Below are positions 7,344-15,446 of a stretch of DNA of 64,000 bases, in pieces. The stretch covers positions 186,001 to 250,000 of the forward strand of contig NZ_JABEYA020000001.1 in NCBI RefSeq assembly GCF_013074385.2. Direction: 5' to 3'. The DNA is from Vibrio ostreicida. Its GTDB lineage: Bacteria > Pseudomonadota > Gammaproteobacteria > Enterobacterales > Vibrionaceae. The first letter of the stretch is position 1. Each line of letters opens with the position of its first letter. The notes beneath the pieces were generated by a model. That model worked only from the letters and a program-made list of their open reading frames with translations, made no database searches and was not told the origin of the DNA. The translations under genes were made by a program, and so were the position numbers.

Positions 7344-9614
7344 TTAATCACCTTTTAACAATTTTTTGATGCTTTCCTCATTTTGATATGAAGAGTGTAC
7401 TTTTATGAGGCCCTGACCAATAGAGTGCTGACAGGCTTGGCGTATATTATTGGTCGCTAAACTTGCGGCTGGTGCGTTTTCTATCGCTTTAAGATACACC
7501 CACTGGCTAGATTGTTCTTTGATGCTGAGAGTTCTTGCCGTACTGGTCGACATCAGCAAAATATCAAGAAGCTCCTTGTCATTGATTGCAGTGTAAGCTC
7601 GGGGGAGAAACGGATAGTCGGCTATGCCCATGCGAATGATATTGCTTAAAGAGTGTTTTTCGGCAAATTCATTGACCCATTCCTGAGTTTTGAGAAATAT
7701 TTGCTCTGGAGCATCTGCATCTTCGCTATTGGGCTCGATATAAAGTAAGTTCGCGTCTGAAAAGTGGTAAATTCGGGCGGGGCTTTGAATCTTTTCTTTC
7801 AAAAATAGGCCAAATGATTTTTCCAGTTTAAGTCCCTCTGAGTAGCCGTGTTGAAGGTACATGTTACGTAAGAACGGCACGTCAATCATCACAAAGCGAA
7901 GCCTATCGTTAAGTGGTTCGTGGATTAATTCACCTACATGCCACTTTTCAAATGTGTGGCTACTGGCTTCCAAAGAGGCTGGAAGTTTGGCGTTGAGCAT
8001 ACGCAGGTTTTTCAGCCCTGAACGGGAATGGGTGTAAATATTGTCGTTCAGTTCATCAATCTGATCTTTTTGCACGCTCATAATGTGTCCGCGGCGTAGA
8101 AGGAACATAAACAACAGTGCGCTGGTAATGAATAAGGTAAACGAAATTTTCTGATACTTATGGTACTCATTTTCGATGTGTTGCAGAGTTTCTCGTTGGC
8201 CGACTAAATGCAAAGTTTTTTCGACGATATTTTTTTGTTGTCGGAAATCGTCTTCATTGATGAGGTTAAGTTCTTGCTGCTGGATTGTAGCCAAGGCATT
8301 GTATTGCTGAAGGTAGTGCAATGCTGTTTTATAATTACCAAGAAGTTCATACCCATGAGTGAGCATTTTATAAGCATTCTTTTCAATGGAAATATTTTTT
8401 ATCTCAAGGGCTATGTTGAGCGCTTCGGTTGCTTTCGCGATAACCTCTTTTGGGTGCCTTTGATGAGAGGCTAACCCGGCCTCTAGTATGAGCGCCTGTG
8501 CTTTAAGCTTGGGTATAGTGACATACTCCAGAAGTTCTTCAGCCCGTTGTAAATATTGTTCAGCAAGTGGAAAGTTCACCAGTTGCAAATAGGTTTTTGC
8601 CAGTGATAAGCGAATATCGATAACATTATTGATGTTGTTCTGTGCTCGCTCGTGATCAATGGCATTAAAGTAGTGTACTAATGCTAAGTTGTAGCGGCCT
8701 TGGCGATAGTAGATATCACCCATACGTTTTAGAATGGGTGGCAGTAGGGGAGAGTGGTCATAATTATCATAAAAGTCAGCCGCTTGAGATAGGTGGTCGG
8801 TTGCTTTGTCCAATACGCGTCGCTCGTAAAATAGTTGACCCAATAAGCGGTTGACTTCAGCAAGCTGCAACCCCGAAGTATCCTCGATCGCTCCCCAGTA
8901 ACTGGTCAGTAGTTCAGAGAGGGCTTTGTTATAGACTTTGTGTGCCAAATAATGTTGACCTAAAGTAATGTGGTAGGCAATGGTAATGTGCTTGTTATTG
9001 GATTCTTCGACATAGGTTTCTACCTCTTGGTATCGCTGTTCAGCCCGCGCAATATCGCCGGTTGCTGAAGCAATGTCTCCTTTGAGCATGGTCAACTGGT
9101 AATTGACGTTGTTTGCTAACTTTTCAGGCGTTTGGATGGCGGAGTAAGATTTTTCAAAGGCACTTAACGCTTTCTCTGCGACAACGGCATTGCCATCAAT
9201 CTTCCAGCGTAGCCTAATATCCAGTAATTGGAGTTCAAGGCGAAGATACGGTAGTTGGTAAGTGTTAGTGAGAGTCTTTGCCTCATTGAGGTGCTTGAGG
9301 GCTGCGGAGGGGTTATCGAGGTTAAACTCCGCACGCGCGAGAATTTTTAGAGCATCAATGGTGGAGCCTGGAGTCCGCACACGGCTATCGGATTCATCGT
9401 GTGACATAGCCGATGGACTTTGTTCCGGTTTATCGGTTAACTCTCGCTGATTAAGATAACTCGTGGTTAACTGTTTGGATTGTTGGGGTACGATATCGAC
9501 TAAAGTGCTGGCTTCGTTGAGGATAGCCGATGAATAAACGGTGGATGCCACAATATCGAGTGGCAGAACGAGAACAAGTAATCCGAACAGCAGCTTCCAG
9601 CGAATAATATGCAT
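7344..9614 (-). CDS. TPR-repeat membrane protein with degenerate GGDEF-like C-terminus
   Basis: A 756-residue protein. A signal peptide or anchor (about 1-24, LLFGLLVLVLPLDIVAS) is followed by a long array of TPR-like helical hairpins (about residues 85-450), a coiled segment, one transmembrane helix (ISFTLFITSALLFMFLLRR, about 490-508) and a cytoplasmic region to 756. The TPR region would be periplasmic. The cytoplasmic part has VMIDVPFLRNMYLQHGYSEG and RIYHFSDANLLYIEP, which line up with the substrate helix and signature loop of GGDEF domains, but the catalytic residues are gone. I infer a sensor or scaffold with a dead GGDEF fold. The ribosome binding site is AGGAAAGG. It is followed by an active-looking GGDEF gene, possibly its partner. 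Confidence 0.7.
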   Translation of the reverse strand: MHIIRWKLLFGLLVLVLPLDIVASTVYSSAILNEASTLVDIVPQQSKQLTTSYLNQRELTDKPEQSPSAMSHDESDSRVRTPGSTIDALKILARAEFNLDNPSAALKHLNEAKTLTNTYQLPYLRLELQLLDIRLRWKIDGNAVVAEKALSAFEKSYSAIQTPEKLANNVNYQLTMLKGDIASATGDIARAEQRYQEVETYVEESNNKHITIAYHITLGQHYLAHKVYNKALSELLTSYWGAIEDTSGLQLAEVNRLLGQLFYERRVLDKATDHLSQAADFYDNYDHSPLLPPILKRMGDIYYRQGRYNLALVHYFNAIDHERAQNNINNVIDIRLSLAKTYLQLVNFPLAEQYLQRAEELLEYVTIPKLKAQALILEAGLASHQRHPKEVIAKATEALNIALEIKNISIEKNAYKMLTHGYELLGNYKTALHYLQQYNALATIQQQELNLINEDDFRQQKNIVEKTLHLVGQRETLQHIENEYHKYQKISFTLFITSALLFMFLLRRGHIMSVQKDQIDELNDNIYTHSRSGLKNLRMLNAKLPASLEASSHTFEKWHVGELIHEPLNDRLRFVMIDVPFLRNMYLQHGYSEGLKLEKSFGLFLKEKIQSPARIYHFSDANLLYIEPNSEDADAPEQIFLKTQEWVNEFAEKHSLSNIIRMGIADYPFLPRAYTAINDKELLDILLMSTSTARTLSIKEQSSQWVYLKAIENAPAASLATNNIRQACQHSIGQGLIKVHSSYQNEESIKKLLKGD

Positions 9615-9740
9615 CCTTTCCTTTAATCCTTATTGGTGAGCCATACGTTTGTGACGAGGTGGTTGTGTTTGTTCCGTGGAACGATAGGGGCAGATATCCA
9701 GCCCACTATGACCGAGGTAACGTGTTTAAACCGTCCGGGT

Positions 9741-10151
9741 TTACGGATGGCAGCAGATAATCTCTGCGAAAATACGGTCATCATATTGTTCATGACATTC
9801 ATTGTGCTCATAAAATGATACCAAATATCGTAGCAGAGCTTCTCGATTGATTTTTTGACCTTGATATGAGATCTCGACACTTCCCCTGTCAGGCCCATTG
9901 GTGATTAAACCGCGGGATTTAAGTAAATGGTTGCGTAAGCTTTCCTGTACTCTTTCTTCATTGGTTGCCCCCTCAAATAAAGACGTACTCAATACATAGC
10001 GGCTAATGTCAATGTCCTTAATATTGAGGGTGGTACGGTCAAGGTTTCGTGGTACTGATTGTAAAAGAGATGAGTCATAAACATTCACGTTCGCTGCGTC
10101 TTGGCTGACTGTTAAGCTTGCCAGTTCATCTACGTTCGAATATTTGCTCAT
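9741..10151 (-). CDS. Conserved small protein of unknown function
   Basis: I do not recognise this 136-residue protein. It has no signal peptide or membrane helix. The N-terminal half is rich in Ser, Asn and Asp; the C-terminal half has charged helices ([20 protein letters not shown]) and ends with two Cys (EIICCHP). It is divergent from syd, with about 90 bases between the two starts, so a shared promoter region is likely. Codon use looks normal for the neighbourhood and no competing frame fits better. A regulatory or adaptor role is possible, but nothing in the sequence decides it. Confidence 0.6.
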   Translation of the reverse strand: MSKYSNVDELASLTVSQDAANVNVYDSSLLQSVPRNLDRTTLNIKDIDISRYVLSTSLFEGATNEERVQESLRNHLLKSRGLITNGPDRGSVEISYQGQKINREALLRYLVSFYEHNECHEQYDDRIFAEIICCHP

Positions 10152-10240
10152 ACTTTGCTTTTATTTGAATTAGAATGTCGGGAATTTTACGCAATCTTAT
10201 CGTTAAAAGCGAACATTCGAATATTTTATTGGAGAAGCTA

Positions 10241-10786
10241 ATGGCTGATACTGCCTTGCAAGCGTTATACTCGTTCAGTGAAAAGTACCGTCAGGAACAC
10301 CTTGAAAAATTGGGGCACCTGCCAAGAGCTGAGGAATTGGTTGGTCTTGCCTCGCCCTGTGTTGAATCAACTCAAGATGGTTTTGTCGAGTGGAAGGCTT
10401 ATGTCCGAGAGCATTTGGCGGATTTTAGTAACGCAGAAAACGGCATTGATCTTACCTTACATGACGATATTAAAACCTTCTATGGGAGTCAATATAGCGC
10501 CGATATGAATGCTAGTTGGCAGGGCAATACACTCACACTGCTGCAGGTTTGGAGTGATGAAGATTTTGTTCGGTTGCAAGAAAATATGCTAGGTCATTTG
10601 GTCACGCAGCGTCGATTAAAGCTCAAACCCACAGTGTTTATTGGTACGACTGATGCAGAACTTGATGTCATATCAATTTGTAACCTCACTGGGCATATCA
10701 TTCTTGAGCGTTTGGGAACCGATAAACGTGATCAACTCGCAGAGAATATTTCTGAATTTTTAAGCCAATTGGAGCCTTTAGTATAA
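10241..10786 (+). CDS. syd: SecY-interacting protein Syd
   Basis: A 181-residue cytoplasmic protein matching the length and pattern of Syd. It starts MADTALQALYSFSEKYR and contains acidic surface stretches and the GSQYSADMNASWQGN region typical of the family. Syd binds the cytosolic face of SecY and can destabilise SecYEG complexes with abnormal SecY. The reading frame is open upstream to 10175, but the ATG at 10241 has GGAG at ideal spacing and gives the family's usual length. It is followed two bases later by a Zn-ribbon protein gene, so the two form an operon. Confidence 0.93.
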   Translation: MADTALQALYSFSEKYRQEHLEKLGHLPRAEELVGLASPCVESTQDGFVEWKAYVREHLADFSNAENGIDLTLHDDIKTFYGSQYSADMNASWQGNTLTLLQVWSDEDFVRLQENMLGHLVTQRRLKLKPTVFIGTTDAELDVISICNLTGHIILERLGTDKRDQLAENISEFLSQLEPLV

Positions 10787-10788
10787 CT

Positions 10789-11565
10789 ATGTACGTTATA
10801 GAACTTCAGTTTGAGTGCTTTGATAATACGACCATTTCTGCTGTAGATAAGGCGATAAATGGCTTAATGGACGCTTGGCGCTACAATGGTCAGGTACTGG
10901 GGCGGGAATTTCCAATTGTGATGGGCGATGGCGAATTTTTTGTTCGAGTTGTTTGCCCCGAAGAAGACAGTCTACACCCTCGCTATCATTCTGATTTCGC
11001 CAAGCTATGTTTAGGCCGATTGTCTGACGCCAGCTTGCTGGCACCTAAGATGCGTTTGCTGGGACGTGATCTTAACTCAGAGCAAGCGGCTGAGGAGGAG
11101 CGACCGGAGTGGCAAGTGTTATATACGACCTACGTTCACACATGCTCTCCTCTTCGTAGTGGCGACACTTTGTTACCCATCCCATTGTATCGCAATTCTC
11201 CAACATTGAATGGTGATCACAAGGCGGTAGTGAAATGGCAAACGGAGTGGCAAGCTTGTGATGAAATTCAGATGGCGGGTGGTTGTCGGGCGGAGCATGC
11301 GGCACTGCACGAAATTTGTGATGTTGACAGCGTTTTGTTTAAACGTGGTTGGGAATTACGCGGTCGCATTGAATACCTGACTAAGGTGCCTACGTACTAC
11401 TATCAATACCGTATAGGGGGCAAGAGCCTTGACGATGAGAAGGCACGCCTATGCCCCAAATGTCAGGGCGTTTGGCGACTAGAAGAGCCTTTGCACGATA
11501 TTTTCCATTTTAAATGTGATGATTGTCGGATCGTGTCAAATCTCTCTTGGGATCACCTAAAGTGA
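10789..11565 (+). CDS. DUF2310 Zn-ribbon-containing protein
   Basis: A 258-residue cytoplasmic protein. The body (residues 1-215) is an alpha/beta domain of unknown role. The C-terminus has two CxxC pairs, LCPKCQGVW and FKCDDCRIVS (about 223-250), forming a zinc ribbon. This matches the DUF2310 family, annotated as possibly nucleic-acid binding without experimental function that I know of. It begins two bases after syd, in an arrangement common in Vibrio, so a link to Syd or translation quality control is possible but unproven. Just after the stop there is a short TGACA/TGTCA inverted repeat (11563-11580). Confidence 0.8.
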   Translation: MYVIELQFECFDNTTISAVDKAINGLMDAWRYNGQVLGREFPIVMGDGEFFVRVVCPEEDSLHPRYHSDFAKLCLGRLSDASLLAPKMRLLGRDLNSEQAAEEERPEWQVLYTTYVHTCSPLRSGDTLLPIPLYRNSPTLNGDHKAVVKWQTEWQACDEIQMAGGCRAEHAALHEICDVDSVLFKRGWELRGRIEYLTKVPTYYYQYRIGGKSLDDEKARLCPKCQGVWRLEEPLHDIFHFKCDDCRIVSNLSWDHLK

Positions 11566-11598
11566 CATTTCGATGTGTCATCAAAGCTCGGACCCAGC

Positions 11599-11772
11599 TT
11601 AGGAAGGGTCCGTATGGTTATCTTGGTCGTGATTATCCCTATCTTGTGGATTCTTTTTCTCGTCGGTCTGGCCAAATTTCATCTTAGCGGTGTACTTTAA
11701 TGCCATGATATTACCGATAATCACGCTGAGCACGATAACGATAATGACCCAAGGATTGGTGAGTAACTCCAT
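11599..11772 (-). CDS. Small single-pass membrane protein (DUF2897-like)
   Basis: A 57-residue open frame on the minus strand. It starts MELLTNPWVIIVIVLSVIIG, continues as one transmembrane helix (about residues 8-24) and ends in a highly charged hydrophilic tail rich in Asp, Lys, Asn and His. Its ATG overlaps the stop of the M15 peptidase gene (TAATG), a clear sign of translational coupling. The pattern fits the DUF2897 family of small Vibrio/gamma-proteobacterial proteins. Function is unknown. Near the stop codon CGGACCC/GGGTCCG (11589-11612) can form a hairpin that may end the dapE operon. Confidence 0.8.
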   Translation of the reverse strand: MELLTNPWVIIVIVLSVIIGNIMALKYTAKMKFGQTDEKKNPQDRDNHDQDNHTDPS

Positions 11773-12455
11773 TACGGCACCTGCTGTTCAATATTGTTGA
11801 TAAACTGAGTGTAGATCTTTTTCAGGTCAACTAACACGATGTCCTTGCCCAAAAAAGATGCTGATTGCAGTTGTTGCTTGAGAACTTTAATTGTGAGTAA
11901 CTGAATGCAGGACTTAGCGGTAGCTGCATGGCTGATGTGCCAAGGTTCCGGGGATACACCACCTTGGTCTTTTGCATAAGGGAAAAAGAAACCGAACATG
12001 TTGACATGGTTACTCAGCCATTGATAAAAGTTACTTTGGTGGCCACTGTGGTACTCCCATGGTTCCAATTTAAGTTGCTTTTCCTTGGGAAGGCTATAAC
12101 GATCAAAAACATCGAAATCAGTCCCCCAATGATGGCGGCTTGCTCCCGGTAGTGCCGACCAACGTAAAATCGCCGACACTTTTTGTGTATCAGAAAGCAA
12201 GGTAGGGTTCAGTCGATGGGCTTCACTATCTAAAATAGCACTGCGGCCAGACATCTTGTTGTCCCAAATGGTGCGTTGGCGTTCAAAGTCGCGAAAGCCA
12301 CTTGCGATGTTGAGATTAAACCCAGCCTCAGCAGCCGATTGCTTGAGAGCCAACAAGTCTTCAGACACATTCGGGTGCACCAAAAAGCTTTTCTGACCGA
12401 CCATGGTTTCCACTAGGTGCGTCGTGACTTGCCCGGTGAGTTGTTCAGGTGACAT
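11772..12455 (-). CDS. M15-family D-alanyl-D-alanine carboxypeptidase (VanY-like)
   Basis: A 227-residue zinc peptidase of family M15B. SGFRDFERQ, SRHHWGTDFDVFD (Sx-H-xx-G-xx-x-D zinc ligands) and EPWHIS (catalytic Glu and third His ligand) are all present in order, so it should be active. Members trim D-Ala from peptidoglycan stem peptides. No signal peptide is visible, which is odd for a wall enzyme; a cytoplasmic role in muropeptide recycling or an unusual export route are both possible. A GTG at 12461, overlapping the dapE stop as GTGA, is an alternative start two codons upstream. It sits between dapE (diaminopimelate synthesis) and a small membrane protein, in one operon. Confidence 0.85.
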   Translation of the reverse strand: MSPEQLTGQVTTHLVETMVGQKSFLVHPNVSEDLLALKQSAAEAGFNLNIASGFRDFERQRTIWDNKMSGRSAILDSEAHRLNPTLLSDTQKVSAILRWSALPGASRHHWGTDFDVFDRYSLPKEKQLKLEPWEYHSGHQSNFYQWLSNHVNMFGFFFPYAKDQGGVSPEPWHISHAATAKSCIQLLTIKVLKQQLQSASFLGKDIVLVDLKKIYTQFINNIEQQVP

Positions 12456-12457
12456 GA

Positions 12458-13591
12458 TCACGTGAATAAATGTTCCAAGGTTTTCTGATACATGTCGGTA
12501 AGTTTCTCCAAATCGTCAATATTGACGCATTCGTTGACTTTGTGGATGGTCGCATTTACAGGACCTAACTCAACCACTTGCCCGCCCATGCGTGCGATAA
12601 AGCGACCGTCGGAAGTACCACCTGTGGTCAAAAGTTCTGGTTTGGTTTGATTGACTTTATCGACAGCGTCTACGACGGCATCCAATAATCTGCCCGTATC
12701 GGTAAGGAAGGGATCCCCATTGAAAGTCCACTTCAAGTCGTAGTCTAGTTGATATTTTTTCAGTATTTCATTTACTTGAGAGACGATCTTGTCATTGCTC
12801 AGTTCTGTGCTGTATCGCAGGTTAAATTGGATATTGAATTCACCCGGTATGACATTGGATGCGCCCGTTCCCGCCTGCACGTTTGGGATCTGAAAACTGG
12901 TTGGTGGGAAATACTCATTACCCTTATCCCACTCAGTGGTCGCTAATTCGTTTAGAGCAAGCAGAGATTGGTGTACTGGATTTTTAGCGAGGTGGGGATA
13001 GGCCACGTGGCCTTGAATACCTTTTATGATTAAATCGCCAGTGATTGAACCACGTCTGCCATTTTTCACCACATCGCCCACGACGGTGGTACTGGACGGT
13101 TCACCAACGATACACATATCAATGTTTTCGCCGCGTTCCATCAAAGCTTCAACAACGCGAACCGTTCCATTGATAAAAGGGCCTTCTTCATCAGAAGTGA
13201 TTAAAAAGCCAATCGAACCATGATGGTTCGGGTGAGTGTGAATAAACTGTTCTACCGCTACGAGCATACTGGCTAGTGAACCTTTCATATCGGCTGCACC
13301 GCGACCATGTAAAAAACCATCTTGAACGGTCGGCTCAAAAGGAGGAGTGTCCCATTGTTCAATGTTTCCCGCGGGGACCACATCTGTGTGGCCTGCAAAA
13401 GCAAAAAGCGGGGCCTCATTCCCACGACGTGCCCAAAAGTTGGTCGTATCTTCGAATATCATTACTTCAATATTAAAACCAAGAACCTTGAGCCGTTCGA
13501 TCATCATGGATTGGCAGCCTGCATCTTCTGGAGTGACGGATTGGCGGCTGATGAGGTCTTTTGCGAGAGCCAGTGTCGGGCTATCAGTCAT
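12458..13591 (-). CDS. dapE: Succinyl-diaminopimelate desuccinylase DapE
   Basis: A 377-residue M20-family di-zinc hydrolase. [11 protein letters not shown] (zinc His, about residues 65-75), [11 protein letters not shown] (bridging Asp, 94-104) and [12 protein letters not shown] (catalytic Glu, 133-144) are intact, as is the C-terminal zinc His region TIHKVNECV. The enzyme converts N-succinyl-LL-diaminopimelate to LL-diaminopimelate for lysine and peptidoglycan synthesis. AAGGAA precedes the ATG. It is 30 bases downstream of the yffB reductase, the same pairing as in E. coli, and overlaps the M15 peptidase. Confidence 0.97.
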   Translation of the reverse strand: MTDSPTLALAKDLISRQSVTPEDAGCQSMMIERLKVLGFNIEVMIFEDTTNFWARRGNEAPLFAFAGHTDVVPAGNIEQWDTPPFEPTVQDGFLHGRGAADMKGSLASMLVAVEQFIHTHPNHHGSIGFLITSDEEGPFINGTVRVVEALMERGENIDMCIVGEPSSTTVVGDVVKNGRRGSITGDLIIKGIQGHVAYPHLAKNPVHQSLLALNELATTEWDKGNEYFPPTSFQIPNVQAGTGASNVIPGEFNIQFNLRYSTELSNDKIVSQVNEILKKYQLDYDLKWTFNGDPFLTDTGRLLDAVVDAVDKVNQTKPELLTTGGTSDGRFIARMGGQVVELGPVNATIHKVNECVNIDDLEKLTDMYQKTLEHLFT

Positions 13592-13621
13592 TGTGATGTT
13601 CCTTGTTGCTTTGCGGAGTCT

Positions 13622-13969
13622 CTAAGCAAAAATGTCAGAGTATTGTTCAGCTTTGAAGCCAATATGGTGGTCTTGCCCTGCAACCAAAATGGGCCGTTTG
13701 ATCATGGCTGGCTGTTCTACGAGCAATTTAATCGCGTTGATTTCATTAAGGGTGTCTTTTTGCTCTTGGCTCAACTGACGGAAGGTGGTTCCGCGTTTGT
13801 TTATGACTTGTTCCCAACCCAATTGTTGAAAAAAAGTCTCAATCATCGTTTCGTTCACGCCTTGCTTTCGATAATCATGAAACTCGTATTGTACGCCTTT
13901 GGCATCAAGCCATTTTTTTGCTTTTTTAATCGTGTCGCAGTTGGGGATGCCATACATGGTGATTGTCAT
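13622..13969 (-). CDS. yffB: ArsC/Spx-family reductase YffB
   Basis: A 115-residue thioredoxin-fold protein. YGIPNCDTIKKAKKWLD contains the single N-terminal redox Cys (residue 10) followed by the family's TIKKA helix; the ArsC-like core continues with VINKRGTTFRQL. This is the YffB/ArsC-like group, glutathione-dependent thiol reductases whose true substrate is unclear. Its location directly before dapE is conserved in enterics. A long open frame on the opposite strand covering this gene and dapE is not credible. Confidence 0.88.
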   Translation of the reverse strand: MTITMYGIPNCDTIKKAKKWLDAKGVQYEFHDYRKQGVNETMIETFFQQLGWEQVINKRGTTFRQLSQEQKDTLNEINAIKLLVEQPAMIKRPILVAGQDHHIGFKAEQYSDIFA

Positions 13970-14180
13970 AGTGAAACCTTTACAGAGACGTTAGTTATTT
14001 TTTATTTGGCCCCTTGCATCCTAGCAGGAAGTAAGAGCAGAGACAAAAAGTGCTGTATTCGAAGCTTCTCAACTAAAAAATCAACGTCTGAACGGGAAGA
14101 TATGTGGACATATTGATTGAGCTCAATACTCGGTTAGATAAAACAGAAATAATAAGGTCAGATAGATAAAGGAGGTATGA

Positions 14181-14468
14181 ATGGAACTGAGTTGTGCTTT
14201 TGCCAAACGCTTATATTTGGCGCTGCTTGTACAAAGCCTTGATAGACCAAATGTGCCTACACTCATCGAAAAAACGGGTTGGCCTCGAAGGACGATTCAA
14301 GATGTTATTAAATCACTACCGAGTATTGGGATTGAGCTGATATTCGTGCAGGATGGTCGAAGACATAATGATGGTTACTACCAGCTGTCAAACTGGGGGC
14401 CGTATGATGAAAAATGGTTACGCGATAAAGAAACGGATATCGTTGCTAGTTTAGTGGCGAGAGGGTAA
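14181..14468 (+). CDS. Winged helix-turn-helix protein
   Basis: A 95-residue protein made almost entirely of one winged helix-turn-helix. VPTLIEKTGWPRRTIQDVIK (about residues 29-48) is a helix-turn-helix with the recognition helix WPRRTIQDVIKSL, followed by a wing-like strand pair (IGIELIFVQDGRRHNDGYYQL). It is preceded by a near-perfect ribosome binding site, AAAGGAGGT (14169-14177). Probably a DNA-binding regulator; targets are unknown. The downstream gene, about 220 bases away, encodes a putative ADP-ribosyltransferase. A weak hairpin with T-rich tail lies between them, so they may not be co-transcribed. Confidence 0.75.
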   Translation: MELSCAFAKRLYLALLVQSLDRPNVPTLIEKTGWPRRTIQDVIKSLPSIGIELIFVQDGRRHNDGYYQLSNWGPYDEKWLRDKETDIVASLVARG

Positions 14469-14544
14469 TAGGATTGTGATACGTTGACTTCCCCATGAGC
14501 ACGCCACATTTAAGTCTGAAGTGTCTTAGTACGTATACTATTAT

Positions 14545-14571
14545 TAACGGTAAGGCCGTTATAGAATTTTT
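14545..14571 (+). terminator. Possible terminator of the winged-helix gene
   Basis: TAACGG-TAAGG-CCGTTA forms a six-base-pair stem followed after TAGAA by TTTTT. The stem is short and 77 bases beyond the stop codon, so this is tentative. The rest of 14469-14690 also holds an imperfect GACTC...GAGTC hairpin (about 14590-14626). Confidence 0.4.
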
Positions 14572-14690
14572 AAACTGCGTACAGGCTGACTCTACTCACT
14601 TTTACCGAGTGATTGGGTGGAGTCTGCTAGCCAGATAGAGTTGGCGTCCAGATAGACAAGCAGTCGTAACATTGTGGAGGGAAATAAGTG

Positions 14691-15260
14691 ATGGGATTTT
14701 TTTCATTCTTGCGTAGGTCCAACAGAAGAACTCCGAATAACATAGTGGATGAGTATGTTGTTCGGAGTTTAATTGATAAACATTGGTCATGCCGTTCCTT
14801 TCAAAAGGGAGCGTTACGCGGCACGGCGTTGTACAAAGGAATCGTTTATCGCGGCGATCCAGGGTGGGCCAATAATGGAATGCAGTTCTTTTTCGAAAAT
14901 GGCTTTACTCAGCAGAATGAACAAAATGTTGACTGGGAAAAGTTTTCGGGTCGATTTGCTGGTGGTCATACAGGAAAAGTGGGTATTTCTACGACGACTG
15001 ATTACGATTACGCGGCGAATTGGGCACCCACTGACGTCTATGTCATTGACTTAAGTCGACACCCTTTTGCCTATGATGTTAATCGAAGTGCTCAGCGATC
15101 ACCCAATCCCGTTGACCGATATCATGTTGAGCCAGTTCAATGTGAAATTAATGTGGCTAACTGGGTCAATGCAGAAATGATATTTGGTCATTATAATAGA
15201 AACACGCGTGTCTTTACCAAAAATCCGAGATATGAGGGCGCGTTGGTACTTGGTGTATAG
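14691..15260 (+). CDS. Putative ADP-ribosyltransferase (cholera toxin A / pierisin-like fold)
   Basis: A 189-residue protein. Three motifs have the order and spacing of R-S-E ADP-ribosyltransferases: ALYKGIVYRGDPG with Arg54 on the first strand, KVGISTTTDYDYAANW with Ser100-Thr-Thr, then DVYVIDLSRHPFAYDVN, and PVQCEINVANWVNAEMIFGHY with Gln150-Cys-Glu152. In cholera toxin A the equivalent residues are Arg7, Ser61-Thr-Ser63 and Glu110-x-Glu112, with nearly identical S-to-E spacing. A Gln-x-Glu pair is typical of enzymes that modify targets other than arginine, for example pierisin- and Scabin-like guanine modifiers. No signal peptide or binding subunit is visible; the N-terminus is basic (FLRRSNRR). 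GGAGGG is upstream; a GTG at 14688 is an alternative start. Activity and target are unproven. Confidence 0.65.
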   Translation: MGFFSFLRRSNRRTPNNIVDEYVVRSLIDKHWSCRSFQKGALRGTALYKGIVYRGDPGWANNGMQFFFENGFTQQNEQNVDWEKFSGRFAGGHTGKVGISTTTDYDYAANWAPTDVYVIDLSRHPFAYDVNRSAQRSPNPVDRYHVEPVQCEINVANWVNAEMIFGHYNRNTRVFTKNPRYEGALVLGV

Positions 15261-15374
15261 CGCTTTCTTAAGGTTCGGATGACTAGGGTTTGCTTGGTCA
15301 AAGACATTGAGTCGAGACAATCTCATGACGGTCTACTAAGTTAACACGGGCTTGCTCAAGCTGCTTTGAAACGA

Positions 15375-15404
15375 TTGATTTACAGATAGTATTTTTTCTA
15401 TATT
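15375..15404 (+). promoter_or_regulatory. Candidate sigma-70 promoter for the DUF2919 gene
   Basis: TTGATT (15375-15380) and TATATT (15399-15404) are separated by 18 bases, and the box ends about 42 bases before the proposed start. The surrounding 15261-15446 stretch holds no other feature I can support. Confidence 0.4.
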
Positions 15405-15446
15405 GCTTTACATTGAACTGAACTTAATCGATGTCTAGAGAATGCG

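Noticed and set aside
9623..9898. 91-codon frame on the minus strand and a 61-codon frame on the plus strand
   Set aside because: They overlap the 136-residue gene and the intergenic region, lack ribosome binding sites and have no protein-like pattern.
13322..14116. 264-codon open frame on the plus strand
   Set aside because: It lies antisense to dapE and yffB, both of which have intact catalytic motifs. Its translation is Cys/Phe-rich and matches no fold, as expected of a shadow frame.
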